This document shows, piece after piece, positions 16,386-25,672 of a DNA stretch of 64,000 nucleotides. The translations under genes were made by a program, and so were the position numbers. The notes under the pieces are model-generated. The model was not told the origin of the DNA, did not search any database, and was given only the letters and a program-made list of their open reading frames with translations. Location: positions 1,951,001 through 2,015,000 of the forward strand of contig NC_019701.1 of NCBI RefSeq assembly GCF_000317065.1, given 5' to 3'. Position 1 is the first letter of the stretch, and each line of letters starts with the position of its first letter. This DNA comes from Pseudanabaena sp. PCC 7367 (GTDB taxonomy: Bacteria > Cyanobacteriota > Cyanobacteriia > Pseudanabaenales > Pseudanabaenaceae).

Positions 16386-17414
16386 TTAAGCATGAATAGA
16401 GCCATCTGGCATAATTGCTCCAGATAACTTGGCACCGACTAAGTTAACCATTATTCGATCGCCAACTCTTAATTTAGCACCCTGCAAATTTGCACCACGC
16501 AGATCTGCTCCATTGAGATCGGCACTAACTAGATTGGCTCTGCGTAAGTCCGCATTCTGAAGATTAGCTTGCAGCATATTGGCACGAAACAGATTAGCAC
16601 TGGCGAGATTGGCTCCAGCCAGATTAATTTTATGCATGAAGGCATCGCTCAGGTTGGCATTACTGAGATTTGCATTACTCAGGTTCCGCCCCGCCAAGTC
16701 ACGTTCGCGTAGGTTTGCGCCACTCATATCCACACCGCTCATGTCGATGTTGCCAGATTCCCTTGCTTCATTACTACTGGCATTATTGATATTACTGGCA
16801 TAGGTACGATCGTAACCATTGTGGCCATTACTGGCATGATCACCAGCCCCATTATTGCTACCGCCACGATTATTATTACTGTGAGTAGTACCGCGATAGC
16901 TACCTGGATATACATCATAGTCATTGGTAGCATAATTATTGCCATAGCCTGCATCGGTGCTATGGGTATTGACGCTATAGGCGCTGGAATAATTATTATA
17001 GTTATGGCTAGGATTGGCTTGCTCAGTGCCGCCAGATCGATCAGTGCCCTTGGTTGCATTGGTTGCAGTAGCTGAGGGTGAGGGCGATCGGGCAGGGCGA
17101 CGACTATACACCGGGCGTGGTGGCCGCGATCGGGTTTGCGGGTTGGCTGGTCGATAGCGGTTGGTGGTCTTACTGGCCTGCGATCGGTTGTGGTGATGGA
17201 GCGTATGATTTTTGATGTAGTGGCTCACCTTTTCGCGGGCTTCGTTTAGATCTTGTAATTTAGCCCGTGCCTTATCAAGCAGGCGGGGATTACTTTGGGG
17301 AATGCGATCGGGATGCCAAATAAAAGCCAGATCCTTATAAGCCTGATTTACTTCTTCCAGAGAAGCACCAGGCTCAATTTCTAAGACTCGATAGAAGGGG
17401 GTTAGATCGGGCAT
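16386..17414 (-). CDS. J-domain protein with Asn/Ser/Tyr-rich linker and pentapeptide repeats
   Basis: 342 aa. Residues 5-68 are a J-domain with HPD at 34-36, so it should stimulate an Hsp70 (DnaK). Residues about 75-225 are a disordered, basic-then-Asn/Ser/Tyr/Gly-rich linker (many NN, GY and SY pairs), prion-like in composition. Residues about 225-335 are pentapeptide repeats (ANLxx) forming a beta-helix. Zinc-finger and peptide-binding domains of classical DnaJ are missing. Chaperone targeting to a specific surface, or to a condensate via the linker, is a reasonable inference. Confidence 0.85.
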   Translation of the reverse strand: MPDLTPFYRVLEIEPGASLEEVNQAYKDLAFIWHPDRIPQSNPRLLDKARAKLQDLNEAREKVSHYIKNHTLHHHNRSQASKTTNRYRPANPQTRSRPPRPVYSRRPARSPSPSATATNATKGTDRSGGTEQANPSHNYNNYSSAYSVNTHSTDAGYGNNYATNDYDVYPGSYRGTTHSNNNRGGSNNGAGDHASNGHNGYDRTYASNINNASSNEARESGNIDMSGVDMSGANLRERDLAGRNLSNANLSNANLSDAFMHKINLAGANLASANLFRANMLQANLQNADLRRANLVSADLNGADLRGANLQGAKLRVGDRIMVNLVGAKLSGAIMPDGSIHA

Positions 17415-17520
17415 TCATTCATAGACTGACTGCCTTCAGTTTACTTCAATATCTGGTTTGACCCGATTTTACTTAAGGAATTATGACGGTTTGGCCTCAA
17501 TGCCTGCTCATCTCTCCAAC

Positions 17521-18609
17521 CTAGAGCGCCGCAATGATTGTCTGGGCGATCGCCACTTCGCCGTGCAAATCTAGTTGTTCAGAGCAGCGCGGGGGCTGGA
17601 GTGGTGCATTTAAAAATTGCCAATCACCAGCATAAAAATCCTGGGGTGAGATAATCACATGCTCGGCATAATCCTGTACGCCAGCGATCAGGGTTTGCGC
17701 TTCCACAAAACCATCTCTGGTCATACAAATGACTGGTAAACCTACTCGTAGTGACTCGGCCAAAGTGCTATAGCCAGGTTTAGACACAATTCGATCGCAA
17801 ACCACCATCATGTCCACGGGGCGCAACTGTTCAGATTGTTCTTTGATCTGAAGCAAATTGGGCAAATCGGGGGCATGGCGATCGAAGGTGATAAATTGGC
17901 GCTCTGGAAACTTGGCTAAATTATGATAGGGGATTTCGCTGAGTCCCAATCCACCAAAGGTGAGCAAGATTGTTTGCCGATCGGGCTCAAGTCCAAACCG
18001 TTGCCGGAGCGTGGCAGCATCATAGCGCGGTGTACCGCCAGTTAAACCCACATCTTCGATCTTGGCATTGCTAAACGAAGCCATTGGTTCCGCAAAGGGG
18101 AGCCGAAACAGCCGATCGCATTTGCCATATAAATCAGCCACCCGATCGGCCAGTTCAATATATTCAGCGCCATATGCTGCGCCCCAATCCCGATAGATAA
18201 AATCCCAGCCAAAATTACCGGCCATCCAACAGGTCACCCCAGCAGCCTGGGCGATCGCCGTTACTAATGGGGGAATATCGGCAAAAATTAGATCAACATG
18301 ATTGGCCTGGATAAATTCTGCTTCTGCGGCAATTATTTGCGCTTGCTCCTGCCAGATTTGATTCATTTTGGCCAGAGTGGCAGGGCGATCCATCTGGATG
18401 CTATCGCGTTGCACCACGCCCACATCAAAGCTACGACGATGATAAACAAAATCACCGGGGATATAAGACTGTAATAAATCCAGTGGCGCAGTGGTAGCAA
18501 TAATAATCCTGGTTTCCGGTTGCTGGCGCTGAATTTCGGCCACTACGGCAGCAGTGCGGGTGGCATGGCCAAAGCCATGATTGGTGATGGCGACGTAAAT
18601 GGTGGGCAT
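17521..18609 (-). CDS. Glycosyltransferase, GT1/MurG-like fold
   Basis: 362 aa. The N-terminal 'YVAITNHGFGHATRTAAVVAEIQ' is the glycine/histidine loop typical of GT-B enzymes, and similar to the N-terminal half of plant L-arabinokinase-type proteins. The C-terminal half has 'TILLTFGGLGLSEIP' and the nucleotide-sugar site 'VVCDRIVSKPGYSTLAESLRVGLPVICM'. It would transfer a sugar in the cytosol. Donor and acceptor are unknown. Single gene. Confidence 0.75.
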   Translation of the reverse strand: MPTIYVAITNHGFGHATRTAAVVAEIQRQQPETRIIIATTAPLDLLQSYIPGDFVYHRRSFDVGVVQRDSIQMDRPATLAKMNQIWQEQAQIIAAEAEFIQANHVDLIFADIPPLVTAIAQAAGVTCWMAGNFGWDFIYRDWGAAYGAEYIELADRVADLYGKCDRLFRLPFAEPMASFSNAKIEDVGLTGGTPRYDAATLRQRFGLEPDRQTILLTFGGLGLSEIPYHNLAKFPERQFITFDRHAPDLPNLLQIKEQSEQLRPVDMMVVCDRIVSKPGYSTLAESLRVGLPVICMTRDGFVEAQTLIAGVQDYAEHVIISPQDFYAGDWQFLNAPLQPPRCSEQLDLHGEVAIAQTIIAAL

Positions 18610-18883
18610 AGGGGTTTAGTGGGGGCGATCGCTAAGATATTGATAATACCGAAATCTGGATCACACTGACGTTGTAATAGTTAGTCGTTTGTACTTATTA
18701 CATGATTTACATGATCAAAACATTTGACTATATCTTGAATGCTTACCCATCCAAATGTTTAGCCGATCAATCCTAATTAATCTGGATTAGACTTCTGTTG
18801 CTCACCAACCTTACTCAGTACCAAGCTGGCTTCAATCTTCTCTGTCCTAAATACAAATTTCTACTACAACTTTTGGCAAATAA

Positions 18884-19852
18884 TTAAGCAGGATCGACTT
18901 GATTGGGTTCTAGCTCTGCTTCTGTTACGCTACCCCGCCCACTCACCAGATAAATACTTGCCAACGTCAAGCCCACCCCAAACCATTGCACCGATCGCAA
19001 GCTTTCCTGCAACAAAATGCTACTAAACAGCAAGGCAAACACCGGGGTCGAAAAAGTCAGCGTACTGAGAGTAGTCAAACTACCCGTGCTAGCAAAATAG
19101 AAGAACAAACCATAGGCGATCGCACTGCCAAAGATCGCTGCATAGGCAATACAAAGCCATTGCCAATTCACCAGCGATTGCCATTGATTTTGTTCATACA
19201 TACCAGACAGGAGCAACAACGGTAAGCCTCCCAGGAACATATGCCAACCCGTAGCAGCAACCGGATCGGCATGGGCTACCACTGGCCGGATTAAAATTGT
19301 GCCCACCGCCATCGACAACGAAGCCCCCAGCATCAACCATTCCCCCGTGGTAAAAACACCGCCCGCAATTACCGCAGCTAGATCGCCTTGGCCAAAGGCA
19401 GTGAGCAGATCCGCTGGCAGACCAATCAGGCCAATCCCAACCACGCCAACAAACAGGCCAATTACGCCTAACCAACTAATTCGCTCTTGGTAGATCAGCG
19501 CCGCCAACAAAGCCACCGCCAGTGGTTGTGAGTCAATAATCAGCGATCCCAATCCAGCTCCGGTTCTGACCAGCCCCAGCGCCAGGAAAAATTGAAATAA
19601 AAAGCCGTCCACCAACGCAAAAATGCTAATCCATAGCCAGGCTCGCCAACCCATTGGTTGCGATCGGCCTAACCAACTAGCTGCTGCGATCACGATCAGC
19701 CCAGCGGGCATAATCCGCATCCCTGCCAAAAACAATGGCTCCGTTTGCGGTAACACTGCTTTCATCGCCACCATTGCCGTTCCCCACAGGAAAAAAGGCA
19801 GGATCACAAATCCAGAGCGACGGGACAGTTCAGGCAATTGAGATTTGGGCAT
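18884..19852 (-). CDS. EamA/DMT family transporter, ten helices
   Basis: 322 aa inner-membrane permease with two EamA repeats (about 14-140 and 170-305). Typical elements are 'LWGTAMVAMKAVLP' near the start, 'EPLFLAGMRIMPAG', and a second-repeat 'FSTPVFALLFSSILLQESL'. It probably exports a metabolite such as an amino acid or nucleobase. Charged tail 'VTEAELEPNQVDPA'. No regulator is adjacent. Confidence 0.85.
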   Translation of the reverse strand: MPKSQLPELSRRSGFVILPFFLWGTAMVAMKAVLPQTEPLFLAGMRIMPAGLIVIAAASWLGRSQPMGWRAWLWISIFALVDGFLFQFFLALGLVRTGAGLGSLIIDSQPLAVALLAALIYQERISWLGVIGLFVGVVGIGLIGLPADLLTAFGQGDLAAVIAGGVFTTGEWLMLGASLSMAVGTILIRPVVAHADPVAATGWHMFLGGLPLLLLSGMYEQNQWQSLVNWQWLCIAYAAIFGSAIAYGLFFYFASTGSLTTLSTLTFSTPVFALLFSSILLQESLRSVQWFGVGLTLASIYLVSGRGSVTEAELEPNQVDPA

Positions 19853-20274
19853 TGGGTTCTAGAACTAAGCTGAGTTGATTGGTGGTGGAAGAAAGTGAGT
19901 GAATAAGACAGGCGATTAACAATTATTGGCAATTAACAATTATTAAGGATTGTATCGAAAAATCAAGCTATAACCAAAGGCTCTGGGGATACGATCGGCG
20001 ATCGCGGTTGCCATAATTTCCCCTCAAAAGTGATAATAACCAAATTATTTACAAATCATTACAAAATTAGCAGCTTTAGGAGTTGACTATCGTCGCAACA
20101 AAGGCTAGAAAGGCGAGGAAAACAATTACTAAAAAACTCTTAAAACTCTTAAAAAAATAGCTCCCTCCACCTCACCCCACCTCAACCAGTCTGGAAAACC
20201 AGATGTTTTTTGGATTGCATAATCCCTAATGTTTTAAATGTGTAGAAATTGAATTTAGCTAGTTAGGTGAAAAG
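19853..20274. other. Intergenic between divergent genes
   Basis: Carries the short tandem repeat AAAACTCTT (two copies near 20137-20155) followed by an A7 tract, a pyrimidine-rich block (CTCCCTCCACCTCACCCCACC) and the leaders of both flanking genes. No ORF or RNA gene recognised. Confidence 0.45.
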
Positions 20275-21099
20275 ATGGAGATGCCCACCAATCGCAGGTC
20301 TGACCAAATCCAGGCGTTAGGAGATATCCTGCATTTAGTTGAGCAGTTAGATATTGAAGATATTGCAACTGTTACCAGCGGCAGCCGCTTGGGGCGGGTG
20401 GTGGATTTGTTGGCGCAGGTACAGCAAACCCTGGCTTTAAATTCAGCAAATTCAGCGGGTGGGCAGCGGGGCAACTCGATCGCTACGACCGATCGGCGCA
20501 AGCATAACAAGCACAATAAGCATAAAACTAATGGCACTAATGGGGTAGCCAAATCAGGGGCAACCGCAAAAAATGGGATCGCTAACCATAACTTAGCTCT
20601 GGTTAATGCCAGCGAAGCCGATGCCATAAGCCAAGAAAACCAGAATGGTAACCTTACGGCAACCCAACAGCGCCAGCCAAACAAATCATCAAGCTCTACG
20701 GCTAAATCACCACCGCAAAAAGCAGTAGCAGCAAAATCGCATAAGAAGGCTAAACAAACGAAGCGCAAACAATCTAAGACAAAGGGTACAAACGCTAGAA
20801 CCAGACGCGTTGATCCCAAGCGGATTATGATTAGCTACCTAAAACAGGTGTTTGCCGATCCGGAGGTTTTTCCCGATCGCCATAGCATAACTAGTTTTTT
20901 CGAGCGGCATTTTCAGATTGAGTTCCAAATCGATAAAGAATCCCGCCCAGAGCTAGTCTCGCGCCTGTCGCGGTTGGCGATCGCCCAACAGGTTAGCCGC
21001 AACGAGCTAGGCGATTTACTACTGGCCGATACTAATCAGAAGTATGGGGATTTCCTCAAGCAGGATGAGGCTACCTTCAGGCAGGGGTGGCGATCTTAG
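20275..21099 (+). CDS. Hypothetical protein with a disordered basic middle
   Basis: 274 aa. The N-terminal helical segment (about 1-62, 'RRSDQIQALGDILHLVEQLDIEDIATV') and a C-terminal helical domain (about 180-274, 'KRIMISYLKQVFADPEVFPDRHSITSFFERHF') flank a 110-residue Asn/Lys/Ala/Ser-rich disordered linker with clusters of lysine. The layout could suit a nucleic-acid- or membrane-tethering scaffold. The family was not recognised. Host-like codon use. Confidence 0.65.
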   Translation: MEMPTNRRSDQIQALGDILHLVEQLDIEDIATVTSGSRLGRVVDLLAQVQQTLALNSANSAGGQRGNSIATTDRRKHNKHNKHKTNGTNGVAKSGATAKNGIANHNLALVNASEADAISQENQNGNLTATQQRQPNKSSSSTAKSPPQKAVAAKSHKKAKQTKRKQSKTKGTNARTRRVDPKRIMISYLKQVFADPEVFPDRHSITSFFERHFQIEFQIDKESRPELVSRLSRLAIAQQVSRNELGDLLLADTNQKYGDFLKQDEATFRQGWRS

Positions 21100-21278
21100 G
21101 CGATCGTAAAGGATACTTAGATCTTAGAGATCTTAGATAATTTAGATATTCAGGACAGACCTGCCAATAACTTCGCAATCCCAAGTAATCCCAAGTAATC
21201 AGTAATTAGCGAGGGTATTTGCTTGATCCGGGCCAAAGTCTTGATGCCTTGACTGCGCTGCGATACTAATTTATTTAA

Positions 21279-22040
21279 TTAACCAATAAATAGCGCCGGA
21301 TCAGAGGTTGAAACCAATTCCAGCGCCAGTTCCACATCCTGAATGCTGCTAGTAACGGTGCCCAGAATTTCGCCCGTGGAGATGCGTTCGATTACTGTGC
21401 CCTGCACTGGGAAACCAAATCCGGGCTGGATTCTGGCTGAAAACAAGCCTATGTCATTAAAGCTAAAGTTGCCCACAATCACGATCCGATCGCCATCGGC
21501 CAGGTTGAGATCGCTAATTTGATCGGCGTTGTCAATGCTAAAACCCGCCGTATCTGCCCGCAACACAAACGTATCTGCACCGCCAGCGCCAACCAGCAAA
21601 TCAGTGCCAAAGTCACCGATCAAAATATCATCATCAATGCCGCCGCTCAGGAAATCATTGCCCTGACCACCGCGCAGAAAATTAGCGCCATTATTGGCCA
21701 ACACCAGGTCATCGCCAATGTTGCCATTCAGGACATTGTTGCCAAATTCACCCACCAGCTCATCATCACCTTTGCCACCTCTAAGATAATCATTACCAGT
21801 GGAGCCAAACAGAAAGTCACTGCCCTGGTTGCCATTCACCACATCATCGCCACTAGAGCCAACGATCGTATCGCTGCCATTAAAGCCGCGAATCCCGGCT
21901 GGGTTGTCGATCGTGAATTCTGGGCGCAATTCCAGGTCATCGGCCAAGTCAGACAGATCAAAGAAAAATGAGGAGCTGTTGGCGATCTGTGTGATCAATT
22001 CGTAGCTGCTGAGCAGAAATGAGTTGTTAATAATAGCCAT
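21279..22040 (-). CDS. RTX (haemolysin-type calcium-binding repeat) protein
   Basis: 253 aa. Residues about 50-170 hold some nine GGxGxDxLx-type nonapeptides ('GGKGDDELVG', 'GGQGNDFLSGG', 'VGAGGADTFVL') that fold into a calcium beta-roll. The short C-terminal region ends 'ELVSTSDPALFIG'. No N-terminal signal is seen, as expected for type I secretion with a C-terminal signal. No enzyme domain is present, so a surface or structural role is likely. Several repeats have N replacing D (GNNVLNG, GANFLRG), which may weaken calcium binding. Confidence 0.85.
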   Translation of the reverse strand: MAIINNSFLLSSYELITQIANSSSFFFDLSDLADDLELRPEFTIDNPAGIRGFNGSDTIVGSSGDDVVNGNQGSDFLFGSTGNDYLRGGKGDDELVGEFGNNVLNGNIGDDLVLANNGANFLRGGQGNDFLSGGIDDDILIGDFGTDLLVGAGGADTFVLRADTAGFSIDNADQISDLNLADGDRIVIVGNFSFNDIGLFSARIQPGFGFPVQGTVIERISTGEILGTVTSSIQDVELALELVSTSDPALFIG

Positions 22041-22672
22041 AGTTTTAATCTATACCCCGCTTGATTGGTAGTTTTTGCTTGATTAGCTGCTGGCAATTTC
22101 TTGCTTTGCTTGCTGATTGATGAGGCGCTCACATGATCGCTGAGATGGTGATAACTTATTACTTAATTACTTATTACAAAACGATGCCTTTGCAAGAGCT
22201 TTAATAGCTTTAATAGATAGGGCTTCCCGATGTTGATTGACGGGCTTGCCAGGAGAATGTTCCCAAATCCGAGCAATAGCCGATCGCATTTGATCGCTTA
22301 ATTACTGCTATTTCTATCGAGACATTGTGCAATCAGCAACTAAATTGCTCAGCTCCAGCAGATATTCAGGCAAAAAAAATTAAGTCTCCTGCACATGCAT
22401 TGCTCAAAGCTAATTGCGTTTCTGTATTTATCTATCCTTCATCGTGAGCCGCCATCTTGTTATCATGCTTCAGGTTAGAAATAATTAGAAATTAAAAGTA
22501 GCCGCAGATAAATTGTGTTGTCTTGGACGAGCTATCCTACCAGTAACCAGTAACCAGTAACCAGCGTTGGCCACTGATAGCGCTCTTTGGCAGCTATCTG
22601 GAATCAAGAAATCAAGAATTAATAATCAAGTATTAATAAAGAGAAAAAATATGGCGGTAATAGTCCTAAAGC
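22041..22672. other. Intergenic, short tandem repeats
   Basis: 632 bp between the divergent RTX gene and the ABC transporter genes. A 7-bp unit CAGTAAC is repeated three times with a partial fourth (about 22541-22565), and 'GCTTTAATA' is doubled near 22199-22216. No ORF or RNA gene seen. Confidence 0.5.
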
Positions 22673-24274
22673 ATGAAAGTTGAATTACGCGGCATTAGTA
22701 AAAACTTTGGCAAGGTACGGGCAAATCAAGATATATCGATCACGATTCCGGCTGGGGCGATCGTCGGGTTGCTGGGGGAAAATGGCGCTGGTAAAAGCAC
22801 CCTGGTCAAAATTTTAAGTGGTTTTATCTCTAGCGATCGCGGTGAAATTTGGCTAGACGATCGCTTAGTTCAACTCAAAAGCCCTGCCCATGCGGTGCGA
22901 TCGGGGATTGGCATGTTACACCAAGACCCGCTAGATTTTGCGCCACTGACGGTTTTAGACAACTTTATGACCGGGCAATCCAATCGTTTTGGTCGGTTCT
23001 GGCTCGATCGTAAAACCGCAAAAAGGCAACTTAAACAACTGGGGCAGCAGTATGGATTCACCCTGGCAGCCGATCGATTGGTGGCAAAGTTGAGCGTAGG
23101 CGAGCGGCAACAACTTGAAATCTTGCGATTGTTATCGTTGGGAGTAAATACCCTGATCCTGGATGAGCCGACTACTGGGATCTCTTTGCCCCAGAAATTA
23201 TTATTATTTGCCACGATCAGGGAATTAGCCGCCGCCGGAAAATCAATTATTTTTGTATCCCACAAGCTTGAGGATGTAGAAACTCTTTGCGATCGCGTGG
23301 TGGTGATGCGGCAGGGGCGGATCGTTGGGGAATTGAATCTGAAGCAGAATTTTGCTTTAAATATTAAAGATATTATCAATATTTCACCACAGGAGCCAGG
23401 TCTAGTTAACTCTGTGGCTAATTCTAGCTCTGCATCCACATCCGATGCATCCACATCCGAACAGATCGATCAACTGGTCGAGATGATGTTCGGGCGGGAA
23501 CTTGCGGTTGCCAACAAACCAGAGACAGCCCAGGCCGATCCCAGTTTGCGCCTGGAAGCGATCGAAGTGCGTAGCGATCGCCTTAACCTGAGTATTAAGC
23601 AATTCACCGCCCAGCAGGGTGAAGTAATTGGCCTAGCAGGACTGGAGGGCAACGGCCAGAGGTTATTACTATTGCTGTGTGCTGGCTTATTAACGGCAAA
23701 TTCGGGGCATATTTATCTGGGCGATACCAATATGACCAATCGCACCTATCAGCAATATCTGCGCACAGGGGTGAGTTATATACCAGCCGATCGCCTGGCA
23801 GAAGGTTTGGTGGGCGGTTTATCCATTCAAGAGCATTTTGCCCTGCGATCGATCGATACATCCGGCAGTACCCTTGGCCGCACATTTATTAACTGGCGTA
23901 ATACCCTGGCCAAAACCCATCGCGCGATTAATACCTATAATATTCGCGGCTTTCCCACCTCCAGAGTCGAGCAGCTTTCTGGTGGCAATCAACAACGTAC
24001 CCAGTTGGCCTTACTGGCTGAAAATTTAAACCTGTTGCTGATGGAACACCCGACCAGGGGGCTGGATATTGATTCAGCACAATGGGTCTGGCAACAGATG
24101 GTGGAGCGCTGCCGCCAGGGCACAACGATTTTGTTTATTTCTGCCGACCTCGATGAGATTATGCAATGGAGCGATCGGGTGTTGGTATTTAGTGGTGGTC
24201 AGGTCACTGAACCGATCGCTACCAAAAATTTGACGGTCGATCGATTAGGTCAGATGATTGGCGGTAAGTTCTAA
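22673..24274 (+). CDS. ABC transporter ATP-binding protein, BMP/nucleoside (NupO/RbsA-like) type
   Basis: 533 aa with two fused ABC domains, as in importers that work with basic membrane lipoproteins (nucleosides) or ribose-type sugars. Domain 1 has Walker A GENGAGKS (35-42) and signature 'LSVGERQQ'. Domain 2 has a degenerate P-loop 'AGLEGNGQ' and signature 'LSGGNQQR', the usual asymmetry of this family. A Ser/Thr-rich linker lies between them (around 'SSSASTSDASTSEQ'). The downstream permease starts 28 bp later. The family substrate is probably a nucleoside or purine. Confidence 0.85.
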   Translation: MKVELRGISKNFGKVRANQDISITIPAGAIVGLLGENGAGKSTLVKILSGFISSDRGEIWLDDRLVQLKSPAHAVRSGIGMLHQDPLDFAPLTVLDNFMTGQSNRFGRFWLDRKTAKRQLKQLGQQYGFTLAADRLVAKLSVGERQQLEILRLLSLGVNTLILDEPTTGISLPQKLLLFATIRELAAAGKSIIFVSHKLEDVETLCDRVVVMRQGRIVGELNLKQNFALNIKDIINISPQEPGLVNSVANSSSASTSDASTSEQIDQLVEMMFGRELAVANKPETAQADPSLRLEAIEVRSDRLNLSIKQFTAQQGEVIGLAGLEGNGQRLLLLLCAGLLTANSGHIYLGDTNMTNRTYQQYLRTGVSYIPADRLAEGLVGGLSIQEHFALRSIDTSGSTLGRTFINWRNTLAKTHRAINTYNIRGFPTSRVEQLSGGNQQRTQLALLAENLNLLLMEHPTRGLDIDSAQWVWQQMVERCRQGTTILFISADLDEIMQWSDRVLVFSGGQVTEPIATKNLTVDRLGQMIGGKF

Positions 24275-24302
24275 ATCCCAAATCCCCAACCATAAATCCT
24301 AA

Positions 24303-25391
24303 ATGAGACTGATTTACTATCGCCTCGGGTCTTTGCTGCTGTCGCTGGTGTTTATCGCTGGCGTAATTCTGCTGGCGGGAGCCTCACCGATCGCGGTGGT
24401 GGCCAGTATGTGGAAGGGGGCCTTTGGCAGCGCTGACCAATTGGCCAGGGTCGTTGCCACCCTTGCGCCATTATTACTCTGTGCCAGTGGTTTGGTGTTC
24501 ACCTTCACGGCTGGATTATATAACCTGGGGATCGAGGGGCAGATTGCCTTTGGCGCGATCGCCACGATGGTAGTAGTGCAACCATTGCAAAACGCACCTT
24601 TGCCACCTGGATTGATTATAATTCTGGCGCTTGGTGGCGGCATTATTGGTGGGGCGCTGTGGGGGTTGGTGTGTGGTTTGCTCAATGTCTATGGCAAGGT
24701 AAATGAGATTTTTGCTGGCCTGGGCTTGAATTTTGTGGCGCAGGGACTAGCTCTGTATTTAGTATTTGGCCCCTGGCAACGGCCTGGTGTGGCCTCAATG
24801 AGTGGCACTGAGCTAATTAATCAATCCCTGTGGCTGGCTAAAATTGGCAATACTGAAGCAAGTCCGATCGCCCTGGCTTTAGGCATTGCGGCGGTGATGA
24901 TCACGGCGATCGCAGTGCGGGGGACTTATTTTGGGCTCAAGCTCAAGGCGGTGGGCAACAATCTCCGCGCGGCTCATGTGCTCGGTATTCCAGCGATTAG
25001 ACAGCTTCTGCTGGCTTTTATGATCTGCGGCGCTATGGCAGGGTTGGCTGGTTCGCTTCAGGTGCTGGCAGTGTTTCATCGCTTTCTGCCGGGGATTTCT
25101 AGTAATCTGGGTTTTTTGGCTTTACTGGTGATCATGCTGGTTAACTATGAACCGCTGTTGATTTTGCCGATCGCCTTTTTGTTTAGTGCCCTGAATATTG
25201 GCAGTTTACAATTGCCGCTGTCCCTTGATTTAGAATCTTCTCTGTCTGGCGTAATTCAAGGATCGCTGTTGTTGTTTGCTTTGCTGGGGCAGGGGCTGGC
25301 CGATCGCTTCCCTGGTACAAAAACACCGCGATCGATTGATAGCCCAGATAGTTCTAATCGGTCTGAGCCGATCGCTGAGCCTAACTCCTAG
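24303..25391 (+). CDS. ABC transporter permease, BMP/nucleoside type (first subunit)
   Basis: 362 aa, eight to ten membrane helices. The family hallmark 'AGLYNLGIEGQIAFGAIAT' (about 70-88) corresponds to the 'FNIGxEGQ' motif of YufP/RbsC-like permeases, and 'GLKLKAVGNNLRAAHVLGI' is the cytoplasmic coupling loop. The C-terminal tail is hydrophilic. It forms the pore with the second permease at 25673. Confidence 0.85.
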   Translation: MRLIYYRLGSLLLSLVFIAGVILLAGASPIAVVASMWKGAFGSADQLARVVATLAPLLLCASGLVFTFTAGLYNLGIEGQIAFGAIATMVVVQPLQNAPLPPGLIIILALGGGIIGGALWGLVCGLLNVYGKVNEIFAGLGLNFVAQGLALYLVFGPWQRPGVASMSGTELINQSLWLAKIGNTEASPIALALGIAAVMITAIAVRGTYFGLKLKAVGNNLRAAHVLGIPAIRQLLLAFMICGAMAGLAGSLQVLAVFHRFLPGISSNLGFLALLVIMLVNYEPLLILPIAFLFSALNIGSLQLPLSLDLESSLSGVIQGSLLLFALLGQGLADRFPGTKTPRSIDSPDSSNRSEPIAEPNS

Positions 25392-25672
25392 AATTTTTGG
25401 GCATTACATAGCATTACATGATTGAGGAATGAAATGCTGATATCGCAAATATCGCAAATATCAAAACATATGCTTGAGCTTAGTTAGACCGATCGTTAAA
25501 TACTTGAGTCATCCGGCCAATGCGCAATGCCGATGCTTGAATAGATGATTGAATAAATAAACTTCCCTGCATCGTCTATGCCTATATGCCTATAAATTCA
25601 GATCGTTAAACTAGATTCGGTTTCTATTTTCTGCGCCATAATCATTTAACTAACCAAGCCGGGAAAGGCATT

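Noticed and set aside
20259-20819. 186-aa antisense ORF
   Set aside because: Mirror of the 20275 gene. Cys/Leu-rich composition comes from reading its Asn/Lys-rich strand backwards.
21519-21971. 150-aa antisense ORF over the RTX gene
   Set aside because: Repetitive I/A/K content is the complement of the Gly/Asp repeats.
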